Assembly: GCA_034440615.1 (NCBI GenBank)
Contig: JAOTOM010001607.1
Span: forward strand, 1 to 64,000
Origin: Ashinkailepas kermadecensis
Lineage: Eukaryota > Arthropoda > Thecostraca > Neolepadidae
DNA length: 64,000 nt
Direction: 5' to 3'
Shown one piece after another: positions 30,956 to 41,655 of the stretch (the stretch's first letter is position 1; each line of letters opens with the position of its first letter). A program made the translations under genes and the position numbers. The notes beneath the pieces are model-generated. The model was not told the DNA's origin and did no database searches. It saw only the letters and a list, made by a program, of their open reading frames with translations.

Positions 30956-31359
30956 CGGACGTCCAAGGTGGCGGCGTGTTTAATGCTGAGCGTGCAAGTC
31001 TCGGGGTCGGCTAGACACATGGTCGGGTCATTGAGTGACACCTTGGCCGTCGCAGTGGTCAGCGGCATCAGGTCGGCAACCTCGTACGCGCGAACATCCG
31101 ACTCTGGTTGTGTCAAGTTTTCACACGATTCGGAGGATATTGGTGAAAGCGTTTCTGAATCCGTTACTGAATGGGACGCTAGTGCTACTTAATTATATGT
31201 GTCACCGATCGAGGTCAGATTACGCAGTGTGCTGTTACTTGCACGGATTATGCATGTGTTAGTGTTAAGATTGTCTACATTTAGTGTTTCGGTTCCTCAA
31301 CATACCGATTTTTTTTAATTTCCCCGTGGACCATTTAAATTTTCTGATCTTCACCAATC

Positions 31360-32060
31360 CTGACCTGAGGTTAAACGTTCACCTTGAAGGTCACATACTC
31401 GGATGTACTGCTTCCTTTCTGGGTGGAAGATTATTTGACGCTAATATCCATCCGATAAATGTTTTCAGCAAGATGTTATTCAGTACCCCGAAATTTCCCC
31501 ATAGGGCGTAATGTTAAAGTATTCCTTGACTTGAGGTCAAATTGTGATATTTAGTGACCAGATGGTTTGTTGTGTCACATTCCACCTTGATAGCAGTCGC
31601 AGACACGTTTGAATCATTCCCCGACAAGTTATGCGGTACCACAGATTTGACCTCGTTGACCTTTTAGCCTCTGTGGGTGAAGGGTTCGTCGTATGAAAAT
31701 CGTGGCGTGGTGCATGTACGGTTACGGCTGCGAAGGTTGTGTCAAAGTTTCAGATGAATCGGAGGATGTTCATTGAACCTTCATTGACATTGAAGGTCAC
31801 ATGTTCGGATGTGCTGCCTTCTTGCCCGGTGGGAGATTATTCGAGGCTAATATCCATCCGATAGATGCATTCAGGAGGATGTTATTCGCTACCCCATAAT
31901 TTTCCCCATAGGTCTTAATGGTAGTGTTTATCTTGACCCGAGGTCAAACGTTGACCTTGGTGTTGGCATGGTTGGATGCGCTGCTTTCTTGCCCGATGTG
32001 AGATTATTCGACGTCAATGTCCACCAGATGAATGTATTCAGGAAAACTTTATTCGGAACT
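31360..32060. repeat. Degenerate direct repeats rich in AGGTCA half-sites
   Basis: A segment of about 150-170 bp recurs at about 31395, 31804 and 31970. Its landmarks are CGGATGTGCTGC, GAGATTATTCGA, ATCCATCCGAT and TTTCCCCATAGG. AGGTCA or TGACCT cores lie between and within the copies (for example 31361, 31388, 31535, 31650 and 31940). No coding capacity. Confidence 0.8.
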
Positions 32061-32692
32061 TCGTAGTTTGCAATGCAAGGTGAAAACTATCTGTTGTGAA
32101 CATATGTCAAACTTCGAGATTGCATATCGGACACTTGAATGTGCTGCATCCATGAGCCATAACCAAGGTTTTTGTGTTAGTTCATGTCGCCAAGTAAAAT
32201 ATTGGAGAAATTATCTCATGGGCACACTTATATTTTTGCACACTTATATTATTTTGGGTATTTTTGCGAACGGGAATGAATCGGTGACCATGAAGGGCCA
32301 TTTTCTTCGATGCGTTAGGCGTTAGACGCAATGTTAATGCGGACATCGGGGGATCTCCAGTAAAGAAAGAAAACAGGTAGGATCCTGATGCCATTCAATA
32401 ACTCTGCAATATACGCCCGCGACATGCGCGTCTGGATGCTCACTAGTGTGTGCGCGAAGAATATAGAATACAGAAGAATAAGAGCTGCACAAGACACTGG
32501 AAAGTCTAAAAGCATAGCAATCGCGCAGGGGTGGTAGTTCTGTGATTGCAACATCCTCCGAAGCCCCAGTATCGCTGCGTCTCCAAAACCTTACCAGGCT
32601 ACGGATGTGAACGGCGCCAAAATCATCGCGGCGGAAGAGCACATAATTGTAACAAGGGGCGCGCAGGAGCTCGGATGTGTTCAGTCAACAGG

Positions 32693-32922
32693 GCACACGA
32701 GCTACCGCTCACCCACTCACCTCGCAGGGTGATACGAGCACATGAGCTACCGCTCGCCCACTCACCTCGCAGGGTGATACGAGCACACGAGCTACCGCTC
32801 ACCCACTCACCTCGCAGGGTGATACGAGCACACGAGCTACCGCCCACCCACTCACCTCACAGGGTGATACGAGTACACGAGCTACCGCTCACCCACTCAC
32901 CTCGCAGGGTGATTCGAGCCGT
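32693..32922. repeat. 45-bp tandem repeat, five copies
   Basis: Unit containing CACGAGCTACCGCTCACCCA and CTCACCTCGCAGGGTGATAC. Copies are nearly identical, with a handful of substitutions. It reads open in several frames because 45 is divisible by three. Confidence 0.96.
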
Positions 32923-33059
32923 CGATCGAAGACTAAACACCCCAGCAGTATAGAAGATTAATCCCTGGTTGGGTTTCCTTCTGTCTACTACAGAAATGAT
33001 TTTGCATTGTTTCCCTGGCAATTGCTGGGATGCTTTTCTCTTCAGGTTTCTTCAGGGGT

Positions 33060-33380
33060 GCCCACACAACTGCTGGGGTGTCCGCAACGGTTCGGATGCT
33101 AATACAACGGCTGCGGTGCCCAACCAACTGGTGGTGTACCCATCCAACGGCTGGGATGCCCTCTGCAGACCGCATGGGTACCACTAGAACAGCTGGGGTG
33201 CCCCGCTGCAAACTAGAGGTGCTCCTGACACTGCTGGAACCCCTCTGCCCATTGCATGGGTGGACCTACGACGGCTGAGGTGTCCCCCTGCAAAATGCAG
33301 AGGTGCCCATACAGCTGCTGGGATACCCATCTGCACATTGTATGGGTGTATCTACAACGGCTGAGGTGTCGCCACAAAGC
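33060..33380. repeat. Degenerate repeat of GCTGGGGTGCCC phrases
   Basis: Loose recurrences of AACTGCTGGGGTG, GCATGGGT and ACAACGGCTGAGGTGT at irregular spacing. This is probably an old, eroded tandem array. No exon. Confidence 0.6.
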
Positions 33381-33629
33381 TCGTGCTGCAGAGCTCCTCC
33401 ACCGCAGTGGAAAACGTTCCTGAAATTTATATGGAAGTGCCCCTCCCCGTTACGCCACTACCGCTGGTAGCTTTTACCACATTCCGCTTCTCAAAACTAT
33501 TTGTGTTCTATCTTTTGATAACCATCCCTCATTATAGCAAGAAATGTGGTTAGTGCATTGAAGCTACTGAAACTGATCGTATATCACTGATACGGAAGCA
33601 TACTAACATGGTGAGGAACAGCCATGATA

Positions 33630-34118
33630 CCAGACAAAGTACGTTTGCGTACTTAAGTAAGTAAGTTACCAAGTACGTGTGCGTAATTAAGCAAGTGTGT
33701 AAGTAAGCTGCAAAGCACGTGTGCATACTGAAGTAAGTGAGCAAGTATGTAAGTAAGTAGTCAAGTTACAAAGTAGGTGTGCTTGCTTAGGTAAGTGAGT
33801 AGTAAGTACGTGAGTTACAAAGTACGTATGCGTACTTAGGCAAGTGAGTAAGTAATAAATAAGTGAGTTACGAAGCATGTGTGCATATTTAAGCAAGTAC
33901 GTAAGCAAGCAAGTAAGTAAGTAAGTAAATAAGTAAGTGGGTTACAAAGAACGTGAGCGTGCTTAAGCAAGTAAGTAAGTAAGTAAGTAGGTGATTTATA
34001 ATGCATGTGTGCGTACTTAAGTAAGTGAGTAAGTAAGCTAGCTATAAATTATGTGAGCGCACTTATGTAAGCAAGCAACAAGTAAGCAGGTAAGTAAGTA
34101 TGCAAGCAAGTTAAGTCA
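33630..34118. repeat. Degenerate (GTAA)n tract beyond the channel stop codon
   Basis: Nearly 500 bp of imperfect AAGTAAGTAAGT with interspersed GTGTGCGTAC phrases. Read on the minus strand it begins about ten bases after the DEG/ENaC stop codon, so it would form the 3' untranslated region or its flank. No AATAAA signal is evident on that strand within the tract. Confidence 0.9.
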
Positions 34119-34127
34119 GTGTGCAGG

Positions 34128-34379
34128 TTACGCGGCCCATGTTCGTCGTAACCACTTCAGTGACGTCATCGACCATCCAACCATGTCCAGCACGAGCTCG
34201 AATACGGTCATCGCTGAGAAGCCGAGCAGTATGCCGACGTTGCCACCGACGTCCGCCAGGGCGGCGACACCGTCGTACGCCAGACGGTATCTGTCTACCT
34301 CGATCTCTTCGGGCACCTTGAATGCTAGCGAGACGAGCCAATTTCGTTCTCTGTCCCAGGCCTTATTTGGCAGCATGTT
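34128..34379 (-). CDS. DEG/ENaC channel, last exon (TM2 and tail)
   Basis: Minus-strand exon of 84 codons including the TAA stop at 34128-34130. The acceptor is CCATTTCACAG before AACATG, in phase 0. The start resembles the pre-TM2 beta strand (RNWLVSLAF), followed by YRLAYDGVAALADVGGN. The second membrane helix carries a GFS triplet (GFSAMT), in the position of the family's G-x-S selectivity filter, then FELVLDMV. The cytosolic tail is only about 15 residues. Members of this family form trimeric amiloride-sensitive sodium channels gated by peptides, protons or touch; the ligand cannot be told from sequence. The pattern fits degenerin/pickpocket channels well. Confidence 0.87.
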   Translation of the reverse strand, partial: NMLPNKAWDRERNWLVSLAFKVPEEIEVDRYRLAYDGVAALADVGGNVGILLGFSAMTVFELVLDMVGWSMTSLKWLRRTWAA

Positions 34380-34587
34380 CTGTGAAATGGATACGGGGTC
34401 AATGCATGAATACAGATCCAAGTGGAATGGAACGAAATGCCTTGAAACACATTACCGGTCCAACAGAAACCCTAGCCGAGGAAGCCACTACGACACGACT
34501 TCTGCTTGACGACGCGTTTGCAGTACATCACAGGTGATAATCGTGACAGTGCTGTCCGGAAATTGGCGGCTGCTGCTGGCCTGCATG

Positions 34588-34784
34588 CAGGCGCGGATCC
34601 AGGAATTATCATGTGGAGGGGTACATTTCCTTGGAGAGACGCCTTCAGCGGAATAATTCGTTCAGTGGGCGAAGGTGCACTCGCGTCTTCCTGAAGGGGC
34701 GCCTTTCCAGGCCGGAAGGGTACAACCTTTCCATGTGGAAAGGTGACCCGCATGCCCCCAGTGTCCCCTCTGTATCCGCCCCTG
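34588..34784. mobile_element. 197-bp hAT-type MITE with perfect 8-bp target duplication
   Basis: The left end is CAGGCGCGGATCCAGGA at 34588. The right end is the complement of CAGGGGCGGATACAG, ending at 34784. The octamer CCTGCATG flanks both sides exactly (34580-34587 and 34785-34792). Short length, hAT-type ends and an 8-bp duplication define a MITE. It lies in the last intron of the DEG/ENaC gene and leaves both splice sites untouched. Confidence 0.85.
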
Positions 34785-35196
34785 CCTGCATGTATTTGTA
34801 ACTGCCACGCGCAAGCTCGCAACAAGGATTTTTGGATTGGGAATGCAGTCCCAGATGGTTCCACGAGGTGGTCACAAGGCTTGCCAAGTCTGTTATGATT
34901 AGGTACAGGGCAGATGGTTAGGTACTATGGTTACTTACTTAAGCTATTTGAGAAACCAATAGTGAACTGAAATTATTCAACAATGGCATTAAGTATATTT
35001 TTACACATTTTATATATTAAAACACATTTGAGAAAACGATCCGATAAGGGGTCTGGGGATTCCAGTCCCACATCAGTTGCGCTACTGGGTGCGTGTTCAC
35101 ATTTGCCACACACGTCGGACAACAACCAAGCGAAGGAATAACAAAAGCCACACACATGGCTTCATCCAGATCAGTCGATTCCCGAGGCGGCGTTAC

Positions 35197-35292
35197 CTTG
35201 GTCTGAAACGTCTCTGTGATGCAGCTGACTGGGCACGAAGAGCAGTTGACTGTCACATCAGATCTGGAGAAGGCCTGAAATGTTGTGCCATC
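35197..35292 (-). CDS. DEG/ENaC channel, exon with C-terminal Cys cluster
   Basis: Minus-strand exon of exactly 32 codons, phase 0 at both ends. The acceptor is GAGCTCACAG before GATGGC and the donor is ACCAAG/GTAACG. It contains VNCSSCPVSC followed by ITETFQTK. This corresponds to the family's CxCxxxC motif just before the strands leading to TM2. It joins in frame to the exon at 34128-34379 and to the one at 36470-36637. The acceptor is the less certain end, since CATTTCAG 15 bp further in is an alternative that also keeps the frame. Confidence 0.75.
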
Positions 35293-36469
35293 CTGTGAGC
35301 TCCTCGAGACTGCTACTGTTAATTGAATGAGTGGCTGACATTTTATCACACGACTGGCATTGGGCGGTATGCATGTCAGGCCTGTTGGGCGTGTACTCGG
35401 CCACATTCGAACTCCATGGTATCACCCCTCTCCTCCCAAAAACAACTAATTCCCTCTAATTGTACTAAGTTATCTGGGATGGGAAGGGGAGGGAGGGGTG
35501 GTGAGGATGCAACGACTGAACACTCACCGCGGCCATTCGCTCTCCATTCCCCTCGCCGACGGCAGAGACCGCCCTACAAGACATTCGCAGTTTTGGTAAG
35601 AGATAATAACGTGTTTTGAAACATCACGGGTATCGAAGCACCGAAGCTTTTTAATGTTGGGGCTTGAAAACGCTCGGATTTTAACACGATAGGTTCTGAA
35701 TTCGCCAATCAGAGGTCAACCTGGTCATGTTAAGGTCCAGGGGTATTCGTGGATTTGAGCAGTCCGTGAAATCTGGGGTATTGGGCGTTTTATGGTCATA
35801 ACAGCATGGAGTTATGACGTGGATCCGCATAGCTTTAGGTAAATATTTTTTCGTGGAAGTTTTCTAGCTGCTTTTTACAAGCAGATCCTAACATTACGCA
35901 ACTGTGTGAGCTACCGGCACCTCTTGAGGATCGCATTCCGTTTTTAATTGACCCATGAGGACCTCAGGATGAGGGTTGACCCAAAAGCAGGTGTGCATCC
36001 AACACATATAGCATGGCGACCTGTGCCGAGACGATATGAAGCATCTTCGATCTGCTTCACAGTTGTTGACGTGCAGGAATGTTAGGAACAACCTGGAGTG
36101 AGCTGAGCTGCCCCCGTAATTCATTGTCCGACTGTTCACTCAATGCCGGAGAACCTGTGCAAGAACTGGCTCGAAGTCTACCAGTAAATCAAGCTCAGAA
36201 ATAAACATTAAACCAGCATCGGACCAGACTGGCTCCCTACCCAGCATTACATCTGGTATCTGATCCAGGATTAGACGAGACCCGAGTACATCTTTGCACC
36301 GGCTCCCAGACTGTAACCCGACCTCAGAACCGATCTATAACCTCCCCCCCCTCCCACACACAAACAAAAAATAACCCGAACCGACTCAAGAGCTGACCGC
36401 CGGTCGCAGCCCGAGCCCCAGCCCGAGCCCCAGCCCTGACCGGGTCCGTGCCTGGGCAGTACGCACCAC

Positions 36470-36637
36470 CTCAGTGTCGTACAGCAGCTGCAGCTGGTGT
36501 CCATGCCGACACATCCGCGGGTCGGCTGGGTCACGGTCACGGCCGAGGTCAGACGCGTCTCCGAAGATCATCCACGGCCCCCGGCAGGTCACACCAGCCT
36601 TCCTCATCGCCATTCGCCACATGCACTGCTCCTGACA
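36470..36637 (-). CDS. DEG/ENaC channel, cysteine-rich thumb exon
   Basis: Minus-strand exon of 56 codons in phase 0. The acceptor is CTGTTCGTCGGCAG before TGTCAG, and the likely donor is CACTGAG/GTGGTG (a GTGCGT three bases on also keeps frame). It reads CQEQCMWRMA, then VTCRGPWMIF, then a further Cys (RMC). This matches the family's C-x2-EC ... C-x-C-x-PW block, though the usual CGC is reduced to TCRG and the E is Q. An in-frame stop just upstream fixes the acceptor. The polypyrimidine tract is the last unit of the minisatellite at 36641-37275. Confidence 0.7.
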
Positions 36638-36640
36638 CTG

Positions 36641-37275
36641 CCGACGAACAGGGTGTAGGACTTAGGCGACGAACATGGTGTAGGACTTAGGTGATGAGTA
36701 GGGTGCAGGGTGTAGGCGACGAATATGGTGTAGGATTTAGGCAACGAATAGGATGCAGAATTTAGGTGACGAACATGGTGTAGGACTTAGGCGATAAATA
36801 GGGTGTGGGATTTAGGCGATGAATGGGGTGCATGGTGTAGGAGTTTTGCGACGAATATGGAGTAGGAGTTTTGCGACGAATATGGTGTAGGACTTAGAGG
36901 ATGAACAGGCTGCAGGACTTTGGCGACGAACATGGTGTAGGACTTAGGTGATGAGTAGGGTGCAGGGTGTAGGCGACGAATATGGTGTAGGATTTAGGCA
37001 ACGAATAGGATGCAGAATTTAGGTGACGAACATGGTGTAGGACTTAGGCGATAAATAGGGTGTGGGATTTAGGCGATGAATGGGGTGCATGGTGTGGGAG
37101 TTTTGCGACGAATATGGAGTAGGAGTTTTGCGACGAATATGGTGTAGGACTTAGAGGATGAACAGGCTGCAGGACTTTGGCGACGAACATGGTGTAGGGC
37201 TTAGGTGATGAGTAGGGTGCAGGGTGTAGGTGACGAATAGGGTGTGGGATTTAGGCGACGACTAGGATGTAGATG
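36641..37275. repeat. About 25-bp minisatellite reaching a splice acceptor
   Basis: Units of the form GACGAACATGGTGTAGGACT followed by TAGGC, with diverged variants (GATGAGTAGGGTGCAGGGTG). A block of about 252 bp is duplicated (from about 36669 and from about 36921), giving second-order structure. On the minus strand the array runs to within about four bases of the AG preceding the exon at 36470-36637. Confidence 0.93.
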
Positions 37276-38002
37276 GTAGGTGACATCGCTTGTACGGAAA
37301 TGTTCGGAACTACCTTCAATCGCCCACCGTTTGGTAACATGGAAGATGCACTGGGAATCGTATCATGACGCTTTCATGGATGACCTCAATCACAGCTCGG
37401 CATCGACTTATAGTATCAGGCATGCTTTTTCCAATTCTGACCTGCAACATGTGCGTGTGAAAGGTGGGTATGCAGGACGGGTGGACAATTAGCGCCATTT
37501 GGTGCCGGCTCGCCGCACACGGCATGTGGTCGATGCCAGAGATCCACGAGGCATGGTTTCCAGCGCTTCGTATTGCCATGCGTACTTTTTAATTGATGCA
37601 CTGGGGTGTGACAGGGTTATGCCTATCCGGGAACGCCATTCTTGCGTTAATCGTAAAATGATCTGATTGTGAAAAGGGAGCCTTCTTAACACGCCCACTG
37701 GAGGGAGGGGTGGGGGCAAATCCACCCACCCCTCTTGTTTTTCGTACATAACTCCAGATTTTACCTGGCGATATACGCCAGTTTCGCGTACCTGCTTAGA
37801 AATGTCCGGCATGTCTTTTAAAGCAAGAAAACTGAAATCGGCGGAAAATGTATCGAGTTATAGGCCGTTAAAGTCAAAACATTTCGTAGCGCCAGACCAC
37901 AAAAATCGACGCTGATGCGCTTCCCGTATATTGGCAAAAGGGAAGTGTTATTGGCAACACTAGCGACTTGTTTGATGTATATTGTTATGCTATATAGTTT
38001 CA

Positions 38003-38037
38003 AGGTCATGTTAGGTCACCGAGGTCAAGTCAGGTCA
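38003..38037 (+). promoter_or_regulatory. Four AGGTCA half-sites in direct repeat
   Basis: AGGTCA starts at 38003, 38013, 38022 and 38032, with spacers of 4, 3 and 4 bases. Further cores occur at 38294 (TGACCT), 38328, 38478, 38503 and 38510. AGGTCA direct repeats are the classical binding sites of nuclear receptors (RXR heterodimers, EcR, ERR and others). The cluster lies in a DEG/ENaC intron. Function is inferred from sequence only. Confidence 0.5.
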
Positions 38038-38804
38038 TGTTCATGACAGGTTAATGGAACCAAACTTTGTCAACTGGATTGTTGTCATAAATGCAAATGA
38101 CTGTCATGCGATTGATGTAATTTTGCATGTTACTCCCTACACATCCTGAAAACTACTATTTGTCTTTGTGTACCTAAACGTTTCCATACTTCATTCATGT
38201 ACTTCACTCCTTTCTTCGCGAAGCCGATTGCGCCGAGCCGCCCGACGGAGCAGTCGTGCGGGCGGCCTGGTTCCGGTAACTGGAACAGTTAACTGACCTG
38301 ATAAAGTGCTGCTATGTAGGTGACGTGAGGTCAAATGCCAGGTCTAGCATCTGTATTGCATCATTAGTCATGTCCAAAATATCATTGATGCCCATTTTGG
38401 AGCATCTAAACACAATCACAGCGATCCATAGCAATGACAAACCAAGCCACGCAAAACAAGAAAACTTTGACATATGTGACCTCATTTTACCTTGAAGATA
38501 TTGACCTAAGGTCATAAAATATGCACACAATACAGTTCACTACAGCACCCACCCACCCTGCGAATTTCGTTACTCCAGCTTTAATGGGAGCCGAGATCTT
38601 AGGGGGGCGGAATCCGCCCTCCTCTCCAGTGCGCGTAATTTTCAGAGGCCCTCCAAGGCGCGTGTTAAGAAATCAACCAGTCCACCACCGGATGTTTCGT
38701 GTGGGTGCAAGAGGGCGCTACTTGGCCTCTACACCTAAGACCACCGTGAGGGAACCTGCGGCTCAACCAAAGCCGTCCAGGGGTCGGTCCATCACTGAAG
38801 GTAC

Positions 38805-39011
38805 TCCGTGGTTGTTGCAGACCACCACCGAGTTGGTGATTGTCCGTGGCCGTGTCCATCTGGGCGGCCGTCCTCCGTGGTTGTTGCAGACCACCACCGA
38901 GTTGGTGGTTGTCCGTGGCCGTGTCTATCTGGGCGGCCGTCCTCCGTGGTTGTTGCAGACCACCACCGAGTTGGTGGTTGTCCGTGGCTGTGTCCATCTG
39001 GGCGGTCGTCC
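38805..39011. repeat. 69-bp tandem repeat, three copies
   Basis: Units start TCCGTGGTTGTTGCAGACCA at 38805, 38874 and 38943, nearly identical. They are open in all readings because 69 is divisible by three. Located in the intron following the exon at 39315-39491. Confidence 0.96.
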
Positions 39012-39127
39012 TCCAGACGCGTGACGATGCGGCGGCCGTCCTCCAGACGCGTGACGATGGGGCGGCCGTCCTCCAGACGCGTGACGATGCGGCGGCCGTC
39101 CTCCAGACGCGTGACGATGCGGCGGCC
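39012..39127. repeat. 30-bp tandem repeat, about four copies
   Basis: Perfect copies of GGCGGCCGTCCTCCAGACGC followed by GTGACGATGC, adjoining the 69-bp array and sharing its GGCGGCCGTCC phrase. One may have seeded the other. Confidence 0.96.
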
Positions 39128-39314
39128 GAGAAACGTCGCCGTCCCCATGGCGACGCTTGGCACACGTGGGCCACGCGCAAACGTCTGGTGCGCAAACATC
39201 GACAGTGCAACCTGACGTGATCAGGAACGCCGCCAGAACACACGCGCACGCCCTGACAGTGCGCGTGTGCGCAGTGCGTGTGGTGACAGGAGATGTGCGC
39301 ACCGGCTGACATAC

Positions 39315-39491
39315 CCGGATGTGCCGGTAGCCAGGGTCGCCGACGCACGGTGACCGCCGCAGGCTCTTGCGTATCGTCACCGTCAGCTCGTTCTCGAGCA
39401 GCAGCGATATCTGGATGTCGGGTCCGACGTACACCCCGCGCGCTGCGACCTGGTAGTGCTCGGAGGGGGTGGGTCCGGCGGCGCCGTGCAT
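39315..39491 (-). CDS. DEG/ENaC channel, exon between finger and thumb
   Basis: Minus-strand exon of exactly 59 codons, phase 0 at both ends. The acceptor is CACCTGTGCGGCAG before ATGCAC and the donor is CATCCGG/GTATGT, a strong site. The protein reads HYQVAARGVYVGPDIQISL, then ELTVTIRKSL, then a Cys (RRSPC). This matches the family's V-x-PG-x(3)-I strand and the SLR...C segment before the cysteine-rich thumb. The true acceptor sits at the end of a 26-bp minisatellite whose units each contain a near copy of it. Confidence 0.77.
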
Positions 39492-40285
39492 CTGCCGCAC
39501 AGGTGGACGTGGTGTGTCTGCCGCACAGAGGGACGTGGTGGGTCTGCCGCACAGAGGGACGTGGTGGGTCTTCCGCACAGGGGGACGTGGTGGGTCTGCC
39601 GTACAGGTGGACGTGGTGGGTCTGCCACACAGGTGGACGTGGTGGGTCTGCCACACAGGTGGACGTGGTGGGTCTGCCACACAGGTGGACGTAGTGGGTC
39701 AGCCGCACAGGTGGACGTGGTGGGTCTGCCACACAGGTGGACGTAGTGGGTCAGCCGCACAGGTGGACGTGGCGGGTCTGCCGCACAGGTGGACGTGGTG
39801 GGTCTGCCACACAGGTGGACGTGGTGGGTCAGCCGCACAGGTGGACGTGGCGGGTCTGCCGCACAGGTGGACGTGGTGGGTCTGCCACACAGGTGGACGT
39901 GGTGGGTCTGCCACACAGGTGGACGTGGTGGGTCTGCCACACAGGTGGACGTGGTGGGTCTGCCACACAGGTGGACGTGGTGGGTCAGCCGCACAGGTGG
40001 ACGTGGCGGGTCTGCCGCACAGGTGGACGTGGTGGGTCTGCCGCACAGGAGGACGTGGTGGGTCTGCCACACAGGTGGACGTGGTGGGTCAGCCGCACAG
40101 GTGGACGTGGTGGGTCAGCCGCACAGGGGGACGTGGTGGATCTGCCGCACAGGGGGACGTGGTGGGTCTGCCACACAGGTGGACGTGGTGGGTCAGCCGC
40201 ACAGGTGGACGTGGTGGGTCAGCCGCACAGGTGGACGTGGTGGGTCTGCCGCACAGGGGGACGTGGTGGGTCTGCCACATGGGCG
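39492..40285. repeat. 26-bp minisatellite ending at a splice acceptor
   Basis: About 31 copies of CTGCCACACAGGTGGACGTG plus GTGGGT, with few variants. On the minus strand every unit reads CACGTCCACCTGTGYGGCAG, the same sequence as the acceptor of the exon at 39315-39491. The array is the last stretch of the 7.3-kb intron. All three minus-strand frames are open through it. Confidence 0.97.
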
Positions 40286-40289
40286 TGGT

Positions 40290-41460
40290 CAGTCAAGACT
40301 GTGGTCAGTCTCAGTCAGGCCGTCACAGTCATATCATCGTAGTCATATCATGGCGGTCATGCCGTCACATTGAAACTGTCATAGTCATGCCACAGTCATG
40401 CCACAGTCATGCCGTCACAGTGAAACTGTCATAGTCATGGTACAGTCATGCCGTCACAGTCATGCCATCGCAATCGTGCCATCACAGTCATACCATCACC
40501 GTTGTACCATCACAGTTGTACCACCACAATTGTACCATCACATTCATATCGTCACAGTCGTGCCATCACAGTCGTACAATCACAGCCGTACCATCACAGT
40601 TGTACCATCACAGTTGTACCATCACAGTTGTACCACCACAGTTGTACCATCACATTCATATCGTCACAGTCGTGCCATCACAGTCGTACAATCACAGCCG
40701 TACCATCACAGTTGTACCATCACAGTCGTACACCACAGTCATACCATCACAGTTGTACTATCACAGTTGTACCACCACAGTTGTACCATCACATTCATAT
40801 CGCCACAGTCGTGTCATCACAGTCGTACAATCACAGCCGTACCATCACAGTTGCACCATCACAGCCGTACCATCACAGTTGTACCATCACAGTCGTACAC
40901 CACAGTTGTACCATCACAGTTGTACCATCACAGTCGTACCATCACAGTCGTACCATCACAGTCGTGCCATCACAGTCGTACCATCACAGTTGTACCATCA
41001 CAGTCGTGCCATCACAGTCGTACAATCACAGTCTTACCATCACAGTTGTACCATCACAGCCGTGCCATCACAGTCGTGCCATCACAGTCGTACTATCACA
41101 GTTGTACCATCACAGTTGTACTATCACAGTATTGCCATCCCAGTTGTACCATCGCATACGTATCATCACAGTCGAACCATCACTGTCTTACCATCACAGT
41201 CGTACCATCACAGCCTTACCATCACAGTTGTACCATCACAGTTGTACCATCACAGCTGTACCATCACAGTTGTACCATCACATACGTATCATCACAGTTG
41301 TACCATCACTGTCTTACCATCACAGTCTTACCATCACAGTCTTACCGTCACAGTTGTACCATCACAGTTGTACCATCCCAGTTGTACCATCACATACGTA
41401 TCATCACAGTCGTACCATCACAGTCTTACCATCACAGTTGTACCAATGCAGTTATGTCAT
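40290..41460. repeat. 14-bp minisatellite, about 80 copies
   Basis: Unit ACCATCACAGTCGT or ACCATCACAGTTGT, with occasional CATTCATATCG and CATACGTATC insertions that recur at intervals, suggesting higher-order blocks. 14 is not a multiple of three, so all three frames give similar HHS-rich ORFs. Intronic with respect to the DEG/ENaC gene. Confidence 0.97.
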
Positions 41461-41477
41461 AGCGGTCATGCCATCGT

Positions 41478-41524
41478 GTATTGTGTATTGTGTATTGTGT
41501 GTTGTGTATTGTGTATTGTGTATT
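41478..41524. repeat. 7-bp repeat ATTGTGT
   Basis: About six and a half copies of ATTGTGT with one GTTGTGT variant, between the 14-bp and 45-bp arrays. Confidence 0.95.
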
Positions 41525-41655
41525 AAGCCCAAAAGCGCCCACATACATGTTTCCCATTGACGGCACCATTCGAAGTTTCCACAATGAATACCATGGTGCA
41601 CAACTATTGTACCCAGCGGCGGCACGTATTTCAGCATGGACATTTATGTAGGTCC

